Assembly: GCF_020360975.1 (NCBI RefSeq)
Contig: NW_025408670.1
Span: 682,001-746,000 of the forward strand
Length of the DNA stretch: 64,000 nt
Direction of reading: 5' to 3'
Source: Hirsutella rhossiliensis
Lineage: Eukaryota; Ascomycota; Sordariomycetes; Hypocreales; Ophiocordycipitaceae
This document shows positions 21,253-33,729 of the stretch, piece by piece; position 1 is the stretch's first letter; each line of letters opens with the position of its first letter. A model generated the notes under the pieces. That model was given only the letters and a program-made list of their open reading frames with translations, was not told the origin of the DNA and made no database searches. The position numbers and the translations under genes were made by a program.

Positions 21253-23079
21253 CTATTGGCTCTGCGCCTCTGCCGGCGACTCCTTGGGGGCCTGATCTGC
21301 GATTTCCTCGTCGGGGTCAAACTCGTCGCCGAATTCCGTCACAATCCAGAGGCAAAACTTTTCCCACTCGATCAGCCATTCCTTCAACCGCTGGGCCTTG
21401 ATTCCGGCCCCCAAGCTCGCCTCTCTGACGCCCTTGGCCCACTCGTCTGGACCCTGATCCTCAAACGCCGCCCATCGGACGCTGTTCTCGGCCAGGCTGC
21501 CCAAACCGGCAAGCCCGAGGTTGCCCCAGCCTTGCAGCGCCTGCCAAAAGTCGTGGGACATGCCCGCAGTGTCTTGGCCCAGCATGGCAGGGTCGTCGTT
21601 GCACAGGCTGCATGCGACTCCGCGCGCCAGGAGGGCGGGGAGCGGGTGTGACATGATGGAGCCGCATAAGCGGAGCACCTCGTTGGACACGGGGCACGAT
21701 TCGATGAGAATGCGCTTCTTCTTGACCATTTCAATGAGCAGTGGGTGCTTGTACAGGCTGAATCCGTGGCCGATGCGCCTCGTGCCCAGCAAGACGGCGT
21801 CAAACAGGTTGCCATCGGTGCTGGAGCCGTCGCCAAGCGTCTCGCCTGCGTGGAAGAAGAAAGGGATGTTGACGCCCTCCTGCGAGCACTGCTTGCGGAA
21901 CCAAAACAGTTCCGGCAGCAGGTCGACGAGCGATCTGCCAAGGTCCTCAGGGCCGACGAGGTCGTAACCGGCGATGAGATGGGGAAACTCCATCTTGGAG
22001 GTGATGCAGTGGTCCATGTTCTCAATGATGCTTCTGGTGTCGACGCTGCGTATGGTGGTCCAGATGGTGGTTAGCCCCCAGAAGCCCTGGCCCCCGGGCG
22101 AGTCTTTGAATCGAGCGACTTCCTCTTCCAAGACGGTGAGCATGTGGCTGTAGTCCTTTTCAGGCTCCTCCTGGCCGTCACGGCAGTAGTCGAGAGTCCA
22201 CGTGAATCTGCATCGAGGTCAGACTTGGGGGCACGGCTGTCACGGCAAGGGGAGAGGGCGGTACCGCAGCTCGGCCCAGGTGACACCATCGGCCATGAGA
22301 AGATGCATCAGGCGGCGCAGGAAAGAGCGGAACATGGGCTCATAGTGGATGATTGTCGCGACGGTGGAGAAGCACTTGGCAAACTTAGTCCAGATGGCGT
22401 CGATGCCATGGTGTTGCTCGTGACAGTCGGCTTCGGAGAGGACGCAGCGGCTTTTGAGCCAGTCGAGGAAGCCGGGTCTGCCTCGGTTGGGGAACGAGTC
22501 GGCTACCTGGGTGAGAAGGATGAAGCTCTTTGGCTGGTATGCCTGTTGCCAGACAGAGCCGTGGACGACTTGGTTGGCCCTGAATCTAAAGGAAAGGTTT
22601 GCGTTTTGGAGGGCTTCGTCAGAGTCCAGGGCGCGGTCGCTCGACATGTGCATGCCGGGCATCTCGAGCAGCTCGTCGAGGAGAAAGTCGAAGTCGACCA
22701 TGGCATCCATATGGGCGTGCAAGAGGCAGCCTTTGGGCATGCGGCGGATAATCTCCCAGAGCTTGGTGCTCTCCATGCGCTGCTTGGCCATCATGAACAT
22801 CATGCCGGGATAGACGCACTGGCGCGCATCGACGGAGCTGTCATGGCCCAGGTCCGGGGCCCAGACCGTCTCCTTCTCATGGCTACGAATGCGGTCGACG
22901 ATGGTGCAGGCCCGCCGGGCAATGGGGGAGAGAGAGCTCCGAAAGGACGCATCCGAGCGACTCGTCTTCTCCTGGTTGATGAGATCGTCCCGCCCGGCCA
23001 AGTACTGCTGGAGAAAGGGGTCGGATGCGGAGGGGACGTCTTGGGAGACTTCGTCCCAGATGTCGTCGGGCATGGCCAT
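21253..23079 (-). CDS. Adenosine deaminase, ADGF/CECR1 type
   Basis: Zinc enzyme converting adenosine to inosine. Exons 23079-22265 and 22207-21253 give 589 aa; the 57-nt intron is GTACCG...GCAG. Landmarks in order: MPKGCLLHAHMDAMVD (residues about 114-130; HxH zinc ligands), a WAELR/FTWTLDY junction over the intron, FFFHAGETLGDG (about 388; zinc His and catalytic Glu), RRIGHGFSLYKHP (about 415), ESCPVSNEVL, and CSLCNDDPAML (about 474; zinc Asp). The long N-terminal extension before HxH and the overall length place it with the ADGF group rather than classical adenosine deaminase. Many ADGFs are secreted, but no signal peptide is visible from this start or from the in-frame upstream ATG at 23265. 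All active-site motifs look intact. Confidence 0.92.
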
Positions 23080-24580
23080 GGCTGCGGGCCAGGGTTTCGA
23101 CGAGCCGAGAGCCAAGCGAGGTTGGGCCAGCCCAGTCTCAGTTGAGCGGCGCAGCAGAGCGAAATGTCTGGCCTGAAGATTTCCCCCTTTTTTCTTCTTC
23201 CTTGTCCCCGTCTTTTCCTGCCGTCTGCAAGGGCCAGCAGTTGAGGCGTGGGTGGCTTGACGCAAGCAACACGTTTGTTCCGAGCTGCTGAGTGCAGAAG
23301 GGGGATCGCAGGTGACTTGGACAGCCTGCTAGTCAGACGAAAAGACCGACATCGGCATTGGGGGCCAATTTGTGGTGACCCGTGTTCGGAGTCGATCGAT
23401 GCATCTGCATGGGGATCGAGGAGGCAACAGCCCACGCGGTGCCTTGGCGCCCGTTGGTTCCGACGGGGAGCTTGCTTTTCTCTCACGTAAACTCGGTGCA
23501 ACGTCCGCCACAGCCAGAATGCTACGGCGGGGATGGATGTGATGCTGGATGGCGGTCAATCTGGATTCTGGAGCATCACGTCAGTTCTGCGCGAGGGCGG
23601 GGCATTCCAGGCTGCCCACGTGACCAGACATGTTTACCCCAACGGCCCAGTTCTGCTTTGGAGCTTTGGACGACAAAGTCTGCATCTCGCTAAGTCAATG
23701 GCTCTCGCAGTCTGAAGCGCGTGCTGCCCCGGCATCGACGAGGCGCTCAACCAATTGTTACTGGTGGACATGGTCAACGCCAGCGTCGTGCACCCCGAAA
23801 CTCTTCCTATTGGCGAGCACCAGCTTTGAACCAGCCGCTTAGGGCTTCGGCAAGCAACCCGTGGAAAGAAGAAAGAGGACAGGGACGACGTGAAGCCTCG
23901 TCTTCGGGCTGGTTTGCGGTCATGGATGACTTATCTTGACGGCAGTATATCCATCCCTCTGCTTTGCTTTCCATCGCCGTCCTGGTTTGGCGAGGAACCA
24001 AGTCTCAAGCGAGTCGGCCAATGCCTTCCCCTAGCACACGTGGATATACACCTCCAGCGCTTGTCCTTGTCACGTTGTCGATATTTGCGATATTTGCCCC
24101 TTACTCCCGGCAAGACTTCTCACCCACTGCGGTACTGTGAAAGCTTCTACATTCTGTCGTCTCGCCGTGATGGACCCAAGCCCCGGTGACATAACAGGTA
24201 TCCCTCTCGATCATAGTCCTTCCTGTTTCTTGTTCCTTAGAGACAGTGGACACATTTCCCTTTCGCTGCATCTTTTCGTACAACGAACAGCAGAAAGTCG
24301 GCAGTATCCATTGGACTATAGGTATGTATATTGTGCCCTTCTCGTCAGCAACGCCGCGGTCCAGAAATGGCGGGAATGAGTAAAAGTTGTCTGAGTGCCA
24401 CGCAGAAAACGAGCCCCGCACGAAATGATCGGTAGAAGATCTAAATAGAAACCTTTCCCCGTGATGATTCCTCCTGTCTTCTGAAAATCTCCAAATCTCA
24501 CCAAGGTCTTTCATAAACCCGACCTGCCGCCTGGGATATTTCTCATATAGAACTGCGCAAACCTTGTTGCCGCCGAACTG

Positions 24581-25138
24581 TCAGATGCCTTGTTCCTTGA
24601 GGATGGGAGCTCTGAGAAGTCCTACGTTTACAAGACCTTGAGAATTCTGTCCAGAGGCACGAGGATTCAGATTGCCCGAGATTCCAGGCGTTACCATAGA
24701 AGCACGAGTGACCAGAGGACCGCCAGCTTTCCAGAAGACGTGCCCAGGGTTATCCGGAGCATCATTTCCCGGCTTTCGCGTGAACTGATTTCCGAAAACA
24801 GGCTCTAATGGGGTTCCATAGCTCGTTTGCCAGGCTCGGACGGTGTTGATGAGGGGAGAAATCAACGGCAGCTCATCATGCTCCATCCGCTCTTGGGCAC
24901 AGGTCAGTACTCGGTTCTTTCCTCGCGCATGCCACCCGAAACGAAGAATTTCCCAACAACGCGCTTGGGTAGTCCATCTGTCACCACGTAGCAGCGAGAT
25001 GTTCAACCCTAATCCCCTAATGCAGGAACTGCAAGAGAAACGACGGCAGTAAAAACCGTGAACAGGCGTAGCATTGTCGAGACTGGCAAGCTCTGGTCTG
25101 ACCGAGAAAGTATACCCAAGGAATGAAGGGAGATACAA
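24581..25138 (-). CDS. Doubtful open frame, 185 codons
   Basis: An uninterrupted minus-strand frame from ATG 25138 to a stop at 24581, with no domain I recognise. The composition is fairly protein-like (for example LPLISPLINTVRAW and GNQFTRKPGNDAPDNPG), but it has no signal peptide, no repeats and no intron signals. It could be a lineage-specific gene, a 3' exon of one, or chance. No neighbour points to a role. Confidence 0.22.
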   Translation of the reverse strand: MYLPSFLGYTFSVRPELASLDNATPVHGFYCRRFSCSSCIRGLGLNISLLRGDRWTTQARCWEILRFGWHARGKNRVLTCAQERMEHDELPLISPLINTVRAWQTSYGTPLEPVFGNQFTRKPGNDAPDNPGHVFWKAGGPLVTRASMVTPGISGNLNPRASGQNSQGLVNVGLLRAPILKEQGI

Positions 25139-25479
25139 CCTTAAAAGTGAGCCGGCTTTTGTGTTTAAAATGGGTTCTTGATAAATTCAAATCGAACGGA
25201 GTAAGCTATTTATTTGCGAGGGAGAAGGCCTAATCAACCAGGCGGCTTAGAACTACCCGGATTCGCATGTGGTAGGCTCCGAGTCACGGGAGACTCGGCC
25301 TCACGGACAAGTTCAGCTATGTAAGAACCGGTTGTAAAGCGTGTCGAGTTCAAATGCCGACGACTATCTAGAAACGGAAAATAGGCTGGGCTTGGCAACC
25401 GAGACTGCTTAGAGACGGCGAGCGAGGTAACGGGGCCTCTGCCGTTCCCCTAGAACGCTGGATGTTCAAGGAAGCCGTG

Positions 25480-25930
25480 CCTCGTTTATACAACCTTGTT
25501 TGTAATTATATCGGTCTGCTACCTCGTCCAGGAAGGAAGGGAGCCATTACATATAGTACGTGTAGAGTCTTTACCGAGATAGATGGTTTGTTCACATCAT
25601 AATCGAAGGTGTAGGGATCTATAGGAGAACTATAAGCAGCATTCGGCTATTTAAAGCTCAGAAGGACGATACTACGATAGGTATGCCGTTGAACTCTGTT
25701 AATATCGTAAGCGAAAGATGCCGAATATATTATGGCTTCCCATTTATAGGACCCTGCTCTGTCCCTATAAACACGATATACACAAGAGCTGCTACCTTAC
25801 CCGCCCGGATGGTCGGATCTATACTCTATTATTGTGTCTACTATAATAAGCTATAAAGCAAACGAAGGCTTCATGTTGAGTATGCCGGAAAGTAGTAACA
25901 ACAACTGACGACTTTCTCGTAATTAGCTCT
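25480..25930. other. AT-richer patch, possible old transposon relic
   Basis: Composition shifts here toward AT with many tata and cgata words, but CA and TG are still present. No frame longer than a few dozen codons and no domain match. It may be an old, weakly mutated repeat fragment; nothing else in the window matches it by eye. Confidence 0.3.
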
Positions 25931-26852
25931 AAGATTCAATGCATTTAATTCCCGCTCCAAACCAAGTAGTCGCGAAAACATTTCTCGACATAGAAAGAAG
26001 CCCAGTAGAATTTACCAAGACCTCGATCGAAGCAGGCCGCGGCCGCTTCTTGCTCGTTGCCACGTCAAAGTGACAACTTAGTACATACATCGAAGAGGGT
26101 CCTCGTGAAAGATTCCCGATGTCTGCCAGGGCAAGGCTAATCACGGACCTAAGGTAACTACTGGGGATCTCCTGGAGATTCTTGCCTTGCGCCACAGGAT
26201 CCTCAGGCGCTAGACACGTACCTCCGCGATTCGGCCTGATTTTTCACGGGTTGACAGACACTACATATTATAGTCACCCCTTAAAGTCCAAGACGCACGT
26301 GTGGTTGACTAAAACTCGCAAATTCCTTCTTCCCAAACACCAGGCGCTAGTCTCTGCAGGTCCTGGTATAGCTGATTCGGCCCCCTGACGGTGATTATCC
26401 GCTACCGTGCTGAGAATCATGGTCCCGAATCATCCGCGGTGATGGCCTCTTCGTCACTTGCATGACATGTCTCAGGCGCCAGCGCTTGCATGCTTCCATT
26501 GTCCATGTACTTACATGCTTACCTTACATGTGCAGCGTGCGTCCCAGTTTCCAGGACATCTTGCATCTGCATCAACGCCTTGTGGTCTATCCCTCAACAA
26601 TGCTGGCAGCTCATTGCCCCTCTGGGATGGCGGTCCGCACTACGTCCCCTGACGGCAGAAGCTTGTCCGCCAATGACAGCGTGTAGCCGTGGCCTTTGCT
26701 CGTCACCTCTACCCTTAGCCTGTCAGCCCTGCCAAGCTTTTCTGGGGAATCCCACAGTCTCGTGAGCACGCTTCCTTCTGCCTCGGGATGTATATGATAG
26801 AGACCCCCCGCGAACCCTCCCCTGATCATTCAAGCCCTCCCAGATCACCCCG

Positions 26853-27353
26853 ATGATGGCAATGTTGACGATACACCTAATCTCACTTCTCTGCACCCTC
26901 GCGGTAGCATTGGCTCTTCCTCAACACCAAATTACACAGACGGGCATGTGCTGCTTTACCCTACACGACGCCAGCAGCGGCGAGATTCTCCAACAAGACA
27001 CGCAAACCGGCTTCTTGTTCCTCAACTCTCCCCAGCCAGACGGGCGGTACTGCCTTCACCGCCCCGACAATAACAATGTCCTCCGAGACGTCATGGACAA
27101 CGCCTGTATCATAAACTCGGCTCTCAAGTTCCAATGCCTCGATCCGACCCCTGGCTTTAACAGGTGGTCCGTCCAGCAGAGCGGCGGCCGGGCGCTGCTC
27201 GCTGTCGACGGGTCTACTTCCTTCAAGGCCTGCCCCGCCGGCGCTGGCGCCGAAATGGTCTGGAGTGCTCGCAAGAGCGGGGGTCTGGGCTGCAGGGACA
27301 TGCGTATCGTGGCGAACGGCCTCGAGGGAGCGTGCCGTGGGCTTGATGGCTGA
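26853..27353 (+). CDS. Small secreted cysteine-rich protein, phiA/IgE-binding-like
   Basis: 166 aa, single exon. Residues 1-22 form a signal peptide (hydrophobic core LISLLCTLAVALALP). The mature part has eight cysteines and a layout like fungal cell-wall phiA/IgE-binding-type proteins: FLFLNSPQPDGRYCL early, then NRWSVQQSGGRALLAVDG, STSFKACPAG, W-A-KSGGLGC near the C-terminus. Family members are secreted or wall-bound and of uncertain biochemical role, so cell wall or host interaction is only inference. Three closely spaced ATGs (26853, 26856, 26862) could each start it; the first is used. The match to the family is by pattern memory, not alignment; the secreted nature is surer than the family. 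Confidence 0.7.
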   Translation: MMAMLTIHLISLLCTLAVALALPQHQITQTGMCCFTLHDASSGEILQQDTQTGFLFLNSPQPDGRYCLHRPDNNNVLRDVMDNACIINSALKFQCLDPTPGFNRWSVQQSGGRALLAVDGSTSFKACPAGAGAEMVWSARKSGGLGCRDMRIVANGLEGACRGLDG

Positions 27354-27739
27354 CCCCAGATATCTTGCGAGGCGAGGCCGGCTGGCTCCGGCAGGTCCTC
27401 ATGCCCTAGTCTTTTTTGCTTTGCGACAGGTAGGCGTTATTCAGGCCACGGCCGCGGAGTTTACATAGATGTCTCGAAATGCGCCCAAACACGAATACCA
27501 CCAAGACGTTAATAAGGCGAGCCAGTCCTAAGAATATATGTTGACATATCTGGCCAGTCGAGCCTTTGGTCCCAGCTCTCGCTTTTAGCGGTAGAACTGC
27601 CGGTACCACGAGATGTGAAAAGCGGCTACATGTACCCAATCGTTGTCCTCATTTAATGCCCCTTTCCCTCAAATCCATCACACAGTCCCTCGCCTGGTCC
27701 TTGCCTGCCTTCTCTCCGTTCTCTTACGCCGGCCTCTCC
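27354..27739. other. Convergent intergenic region
   Basis: 386 bp between the secreted-protein gene and the 3' end of 5-oxoprolinase. It holds both 3' UTRs; no gene or repeat seen. Confidence 0.5.
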
Positions 27740-30700
27740 TTACGCCTGCAGCGCTGTCTCCTCTCTCGCCGCAACGCTCCCCTTCCGCCAGCCGTCCGTG
27801 TGATCGAGCCGTTTCTGGGCCACGCTCGCCTCGCCCGCGGCTCCCCAGCCCCCTCCGCCGGGCGTACACACGATGATGCGATCGCCGGCCTTCATTGCCG
27901 CGCTGTTCTTGGCACCAAGGTTGATGTGACGCTCCTCGTACTCCTTGCCCACCTCGTCATCGTCTTTGTCGCCGCTGTCGTGGAACCGCGCGAGCGATCG
28001 GTCCCAGTCGGTCTTTTCCACCTTGCGCACCCAGAGATTCAGGCCGCAGGCGCCGTCCTCGCCGCCGTTGAGGCCGTATGGGCGATACACCCGGCGTTCC
28101 GAGAGGATGGAGACTTGAAGCGGGATGCGGAACTCGATGTCGCGGATGACGCCGTCGCCCCCGCGGTGCTGGCCCGCGCCTCCGGAGCCTTTGCGGATGG
28201 AAAACTCCCGCAACAAGACCGGGTAGCGCCGCTCGAGAATCTCCGAGTCGGTGATGCGGGTGTTGGTCATGTGAACGTGGACGCCCGACGCGCCCTCCCA
28301 ATCCGGTCCCGCGCCGCTGCCGCCCGCAATGGTCTCGTAGTAACCGAAGCCCCTGACGGCCTGCTCGCCGGACTGATTCCCGCCGAAGCCAAAGGTTAGG
28401 TTGTTGCAGCATCCCTGACTGGCGGCACAAGCCTGGAATGCTTTGAAGATGACGTCGGTGATGCGCTGGCTGGTCAAGACATTGCCACCGACCACCGCGG
28501 CGCCCGGTGACGGCGAGAGGATGGACTTGTGCGGGATCTTGACGTTGATCGGCTTGAGACAGCCTTGATTAAGGGGAATGTCCTCGGAGACGAGACAGCG
28601 GAGGCAATAGATGATGGCGCTATACGTGATGGCTTGGGGCGCATTGATATTGCCGTAGACTTCCGGGCCGGTGCCCTCAAAGTCGAATTCGGCGCTGCCG
28701 TCGTTGGGGTCGATTTTGATACGGAGCTGGATGGGAGATCCGTCGTCCATGTAGTCAACGCCAGAGAGGTCTCTTCCCTCGAAGCGTCGATGCACGTCCT
28801 TGAGGAGCTTGCGGACGCACCGTTCAGCGTTGTCCTGGATGTTGATCATGTAGAACTGGACCGTCTCCTCCCCGTATTCGTCTATCAGGCCTTCGATCAA
28901 CGAAATGCCCTTTTGGTTGGCTGAGACCTGAGCGCGCAGGTCGTTGATGTTGTCCGCGAGACAGCGCGTGCCGCTGCAGCCAGAATACTTGGCAGGCTCG
29001 TCATAAAGGAGCTGGACGACGCGCTGCTCGTCAAACTTGCCGCCGCTGACGAGCTTTTCGCTGCGGATCGCGGCGCCCTCCTGGAAGAGCTCACGCGAGT
29101 GCGGGGGCATGCTGCCGGCGGTAATGCCGCCAATGTCGGCGTGGTGCGCCCTCGAGGCGGCGTAGAACAGTACGTTTTCGCCCCGGGCGTCAAAGGCGGG
29201 CATCACGAGCGTAATGTCAGGCAAGTGAGTGCCTCCATATGATGGGTGGTTGGTGATGATGACGTCTCCCTTTCGGAGCCTATCCTTCCATATCTGGGCC
29301 TGCGTCCTGACACACGTTGACATGGACCCGAGGTGGACAGGCAGGTGAGGCGCATTGGCCACGAGGGCTCCTTGGGCGTCAAAAATGGCGCACGAAAAGT
29401 CTAGACGCTCCTTCACGTTTGTGCTGACGCTCGTCTTTTGCAGAGCGCGGCCCATTTGTTCTGCAATGGCCATGAACCGGTGCCCAAAGATGCTAAGCAT
29501 AATGGGGTCGACCTTGCCGGGGCCGGACTCGTCCTTGCGGGATCTGAACGGCGGGGTCAGCTTTTATCTTCTTCTCGTTTGACGTTTCACGAGAGCGGGA
29601 GGGGGACCTTAGTGGGGTTCAGGCTCGGGTCTTAGGCTTGCCAAAGGGGCCATCTTACTCGTCCTTTGAGTTCTCATGCTCTATGTCGATCACGACGTGC
29701 GTCTCGATGATGAGAGCTTTGGTCTTGGGAGTCACGATAATGGTCTGCGTCCCGTCTGCCAGAACAGCGGGGCCGCTGACAACATCGCCAACCTCGAGGT
29801 TCTCGAGCTTGTAGATTGGAGTCGGGAGCCTGCCGCCCTCAAAATAGACGTCCTGGGCGCCGTGCTGCTTTCCCTCTACCACCTGGCGGCGCTCGACCCT
29901 CTTGAGCTGCTGGTCCACCGTCGGCTCCTGATGGCGGAAGCTCTTGCCGATGCCACGGACGCGCACGTCGTCGACGATAATGTCCCGCTCGTCCAAGGTA
30001 AAGCCAAACTCGTAGCGGTGGTGCTCGACAAAGGCCTTGCCAAAATCCCATTCGGCGGGGGTGGATGGCTTGACAATCATGAGGGCAGACTCAGTGCCGC
30101 GGTAGCGCATGTTGAGGTATTCTTCAAATTCCACCTCGCCGTCGTCGAAGCCCTGGTCCCGCAGCGCCCCGCGCGACTTGTCCTTGAGTCGCTCCATTTT
30201 TCGTCGCAACTTGTCGACGACACCGCCCCCATCCTCCCAGACGGCCGAGTCTGGTTCTTGGCGCTCGTCGACCACATCGGCAAGGGCCATGCCGTAGGCC
30301 GAGAGGACGGATGAGTGGCGGTGCAAGAGGATCTGGCGGATGCCCAGCGATTGCGCGATTGCTACGGCGTGCTGGCCTCCGGCGCCGCCAAACGTCGCCA
30401 ACCGGTGCTTGGACGAGTCGTGACCCTTGGCCTCTGTGATTGACCGGATGGGTCTCGTCATGGTCTCGTTTGCCACAGTCAGGAATCCGTAGGCGACCTC
30501 GTCTACGGTCAGATTTTGGCCCGTCTCCTTGTTGACCTGGTCCGCCAGCTCCTGCAGCACGCGTTTGCTTGCTTCGGGATCTAGGCCCTCGTCCTCGTTC
30601 TTGCCAAAGATCCTTGGGAAGAATTCGGGCAACAGGCGGCCCAGATAGAGGTTAGCATCGGTGACTGTTGGGGGCCCGCCTTTGCGATAGCATGCCGGGC

Positions 30701-31946
30701 CGGGGTGGGCGCCGGCCGACTCAGGCCCGACGGCAAAGAGGCCGTTACGGAAGAAGAGGCGAGATCCGCCCCCAGCGGCGACGGTGTTGATGTCGAGCTG
30801 GGGGGACTGCACGGTAACCCCGGCGATAGTCGTCTCGAAAACATGCTCATAGCGGCCCTCGCCGTAGCGGGAGACGTCGGTCGAAGTCCCCCCCATGTCG
30901 AACCCGATAATAGGCGTCTTGGTCTCTTGGTCGTAGGAGGTAATGGCATAGCCGACGACCCCACCGGCCGGCCCGGAGAGAATGGCCTTTAAGCCCGTGA
31001 ACTTGTCCACGTCGACGAGGCCGCCGTCGCTCTGCATGAACTCGCACCGGGCGCCTTTAAGTCCTTCTGATTGCGCCACTCCACGGGTCCCGAGCCCGCC
31101 CTCGAAACCGGCCTGGAACCCGTCAATGTACCTCCTGATCGCCGGGGTCAGGTAGGCATCTGCGCAGACGGATGTGGCGCGCGGCACCAGCTTGACCATG
31201 GGCATGAGCTCGTGGCTGAGTGAGACATGGGTGAAGCCTATCTGTTTGGCAATGCGGCCGACACGAGCCTCGTGATCCGGGAAGGTGTAGCCATGCATGA
31301 GACAGACGGCGATGCTCTGGATGCCGCTGTCGTAGACATGGCGTAGTTTCTGGCGGATGTCGTCGTCGCTTGGCCTCTTGAGGATGCGCACTGTCTCGCC
31401 GGATAAGCCACGGACGAGCTGGACGCCGTCCTGTTGTGGCTCCCCACCGGCAGCGGCCTGGGCTTGAGGCTGTGTGGTTGTACGCTCAGGATCTTCGGCG
31501 TAGTCCTCGAGAGTGACGCGCTCATCAATCTCGACGACCGTCTTGTAAAGAACATCGGGCTTGCAGATGGCGAGGTCAAAGATGCGAGGGCGGGACTGGT
31601 TGCCAATGTTGAGGCAGTCACGGAAGCCCTTTGTGACGACCAAGGCAATGTCCTCGCCCTTGCGCTCGAGCAGGGCGTTGGTGGCGACGGTGGTGCCCAT
31701 ACGAATCGAGTCGATGGGAGAGGTATCGAGAGGCTGGCCACGGGGAAGCTCCTTGCCAAGGAAGTGACTCAAGATGCGCCGGATCCCCTCGAGAGGAGCG
31801 TCGACATACTTGCCCGGGTCCTCGGAGAGGAGCTTGATGACGAGCTCTTTGCCATTGTGCTCGCCGACGCAGTCGGTAAAAGTCCCGCCCCGGTCGATCG
31901 AGATGCGAATTCCGCGTGCCTTGGTCGAGGCTGGTGTGGCCGCCAT
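27740..31946 (-). CDS. 5-oxoprolinase (ATP-hydrolysing)
   Basis: Cytosolic enzyme of the gamma-glutamyl cycle that opens 5-oxoproline to glutamate using ATP (EC 3.5.2.9 family). Exons 31946-29659 and 29543-27740 give 1363 aa; the 115-nt intron has GTAAGA, a GCTGACC branch and TTCAG. HyuA-like half: [13 protein letters not shown] (residues about 15-26), [54 protein letters not shown]. HyuB-like half from about residue 775: [53 protein letters not shown], ending in CTPGGGGWG. The fused A+B layout and length fit eukaryotic OPLAH. The frame stays open 90 codons upstream of the chosen ATG, but this part has no family resemblance. Long antisense frames are shadows. Confidence 0.95.
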
Positions 31947-33729
31947 GGCCAGATATCGGGGGGGGCGGAAACGCAGCTGTTTGCGAGGCGGAACCTTCCA
32001 GGGTGTCCTCAACGATGATTGATCATGCCCAGTCTCCACCGGCAAGCAATCCTCCGCTTTCTCTCCTCGGCGGGACACGGGATCTTGGCCGTTTGATCCG
32101 CAGCGGAACAGCAAGCTCGCAGCAGCGCGAGGTTGTTTCTGTTCCGGGCAGCTGGTGCTTGCAGCGGTTGATGGCAGCGGCAAGACGAGGTCGAGCGGCA
32201 GGGAGAAAGATGACAACTTGAAAGCATGACCTCATATCATACAGTGTGTGGTGGAATGGGAGGGCACTGTAAATTACAAGCCTTCAGCGCTTAGAAGGTA
32301 CTGAAACAGGCGGCCCCAGACTAGCCCGGTACTCCCTCCGTTACTTCCGTAGCTTGCCGCACAGTGCCGAACCGGAATCCGCAAAACGGGGCGGGCGGGG
32401 ACAGCCGCCGCTCCGGCTGAGGATGAATGCCCTCCCCCCTCAGCGGGTTTTTCCCCCACGTGTTGATGTGGCACAAGGACCTCTCTTGCTTGAGGCGCTC
32501 CTCCGGTCATTCCCTCCCCGGCTATTCCATCTTGGTCTATTCGATGTGGAAAGCGAGGAAGGCCATCGTCGTCAAACATCATCACCACTCGCCCTCCCTG
32601 TTCGCTCACGGCCCGAGATGAATCGTCCGTCGGTGCCTCCCGAGGTTTGTCCGTATAAAGCCGGCCATTGTTCAGTTCAACGCCGTAGCGCAAACACGTG
32701 GGGGCTTCTGTCGGGCAAGGCAGAAAGGGTTTGATTGAAACATTTCTTATTATATCTCTTCCCTTTGGGCAAGTCGTTGTAATGAATGACGCCAACGAGG
32801 ATCCGCAGTAAGCGTACGTACGTAGAGTCTGCGCCACCGGCCGAGCGATGGGTGAAGAAGCCTAGCGGCATATCCCAAGCGTGGCTTTGCTTACGTCGTC
32901 AACCTTTGACTGTCGAGTATCAGGGATGGATGACGTTGCCTCGTCCAAAAAATCTCCACATATGACACCATCCCGTCCTGGGAAGGAACAGCCAAAAGAA
33001 AAGAGAGGAGAATCTGATAATCTACTGTCAGTATAGTGGCGGTCACGTCCAGCCACGCCGCCAAGGCAACTTACGCATCATCGCCCACCCACCAGCCCCG
33101 ATCGTGGGGGTGTGGGAGGCCGTCGGCGTGTCCGCCAAGCCCGACCCAAGACCAAAACAGGTTCCGCGCTTGTCGGTTCTAGACAATCTTTTGCTCCAAT
33201 GGTTGCCGGCTGTCTAGCCCATGCTGTGTAAGACACCTTGCGTGGCCTGATCACCCGGCCACCAGAGGGGGTATCAACATTTGTCGTCGGACGCCGTGAT
33301 GCTGGGCAACCCACATACAAAACATGACATGCCCCCTCTCCACTCTTTTTCTTCTTGTCGCGCTCTCAGCCCAAAGGCCAAGCCTCACATCCCTCCCTGT
33401 CCCGAGCCGCTACGCGGACAAGCCCCCGAGTCGTAATCCATCGTGGCGTTTCTCTTGGCCCTCTCCAGCCTCAGCTTTGATAAACGTTATATATAAAGCC
33501 CAACTGTCCAAGGGTTCGAGAACGACTACCATACTGCTTTATCACCAGCCTATTTCACCAACATCTGCTTGTGGTCTCGGACTCTCGTCTCGTTCCGTCC
33601 ACTTCTCAGTTCCTCAACCACGCTAAAAAGAACGCGCGTTAATCCGATCGATCACCGATTAAAGGGAAACAACCACGAACAAGGAATTAAAAGACAAAAC
33701 GAATAAATAAACAATAGAGAGTCGTCACC
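31947..33729. other. Divergent promoter region
   Basis: 1.8 kb between the divergent 5-oxoprolinase and MARVEL-type genes, so it contains both promoters. The minus-strand frame of 187 codons at 32274-32837 has no recognisable domain and sits where the 5-oxoprolinase promoter should be; I do not call it a gene. Confidence 0.55.
33488..33497 (+). promoter_or_regulatory. Candidate TATA box for the MARVEL-type gene
   Basis: The tract tatatataaa lies about 240 bp upstream of the ATG at 33730, followed by pyrimidine-rich sequence at 33530-33610, a usual arrangement for well-expressed fungal genes. Confidence 0.45.

Larger units (their letters stand above)
23080..26852. other. Long intergenic region
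   Basis: 3.8 kb between divergently oriented genes. I see no supported gene apart from a doubtful minus-strand frame (24581-25138). 25480-25930 is a more AT-rich patch. 26700-26850 is the probable promoter of the secreted-protein gene. The short perfect hairpin near 25278 (ccgagtc/gactcgg) has no flanking feature that explains it. Confidence 0.5.

Noticed and set aside
22144..23145. 333-codon plus-strand frame opposite the adenosine deaminase
   Set aside because: Shadow of the real minus-strand gene, whose zinc and catalytic motifs are complete.
25270..25300. Hairpin that might be a terminator or small RNA gene
   Set aside because: A 7-bp stem alone without conserved boxes; tRNA A/B boxes are absent nearby.
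28529..32018. Several long frames on the plus strand opposite 5-oxoprolinase
   Set aside because: They mirror the real gene's codon pattern in GC-rich DNA and show no domain of their own.
32274..32837. 187-codon minus-strand frame upstream of 5-oxoprolinase
   Set aside because: No domain, low-complexity stretches, and it lies where a promoter is expected.
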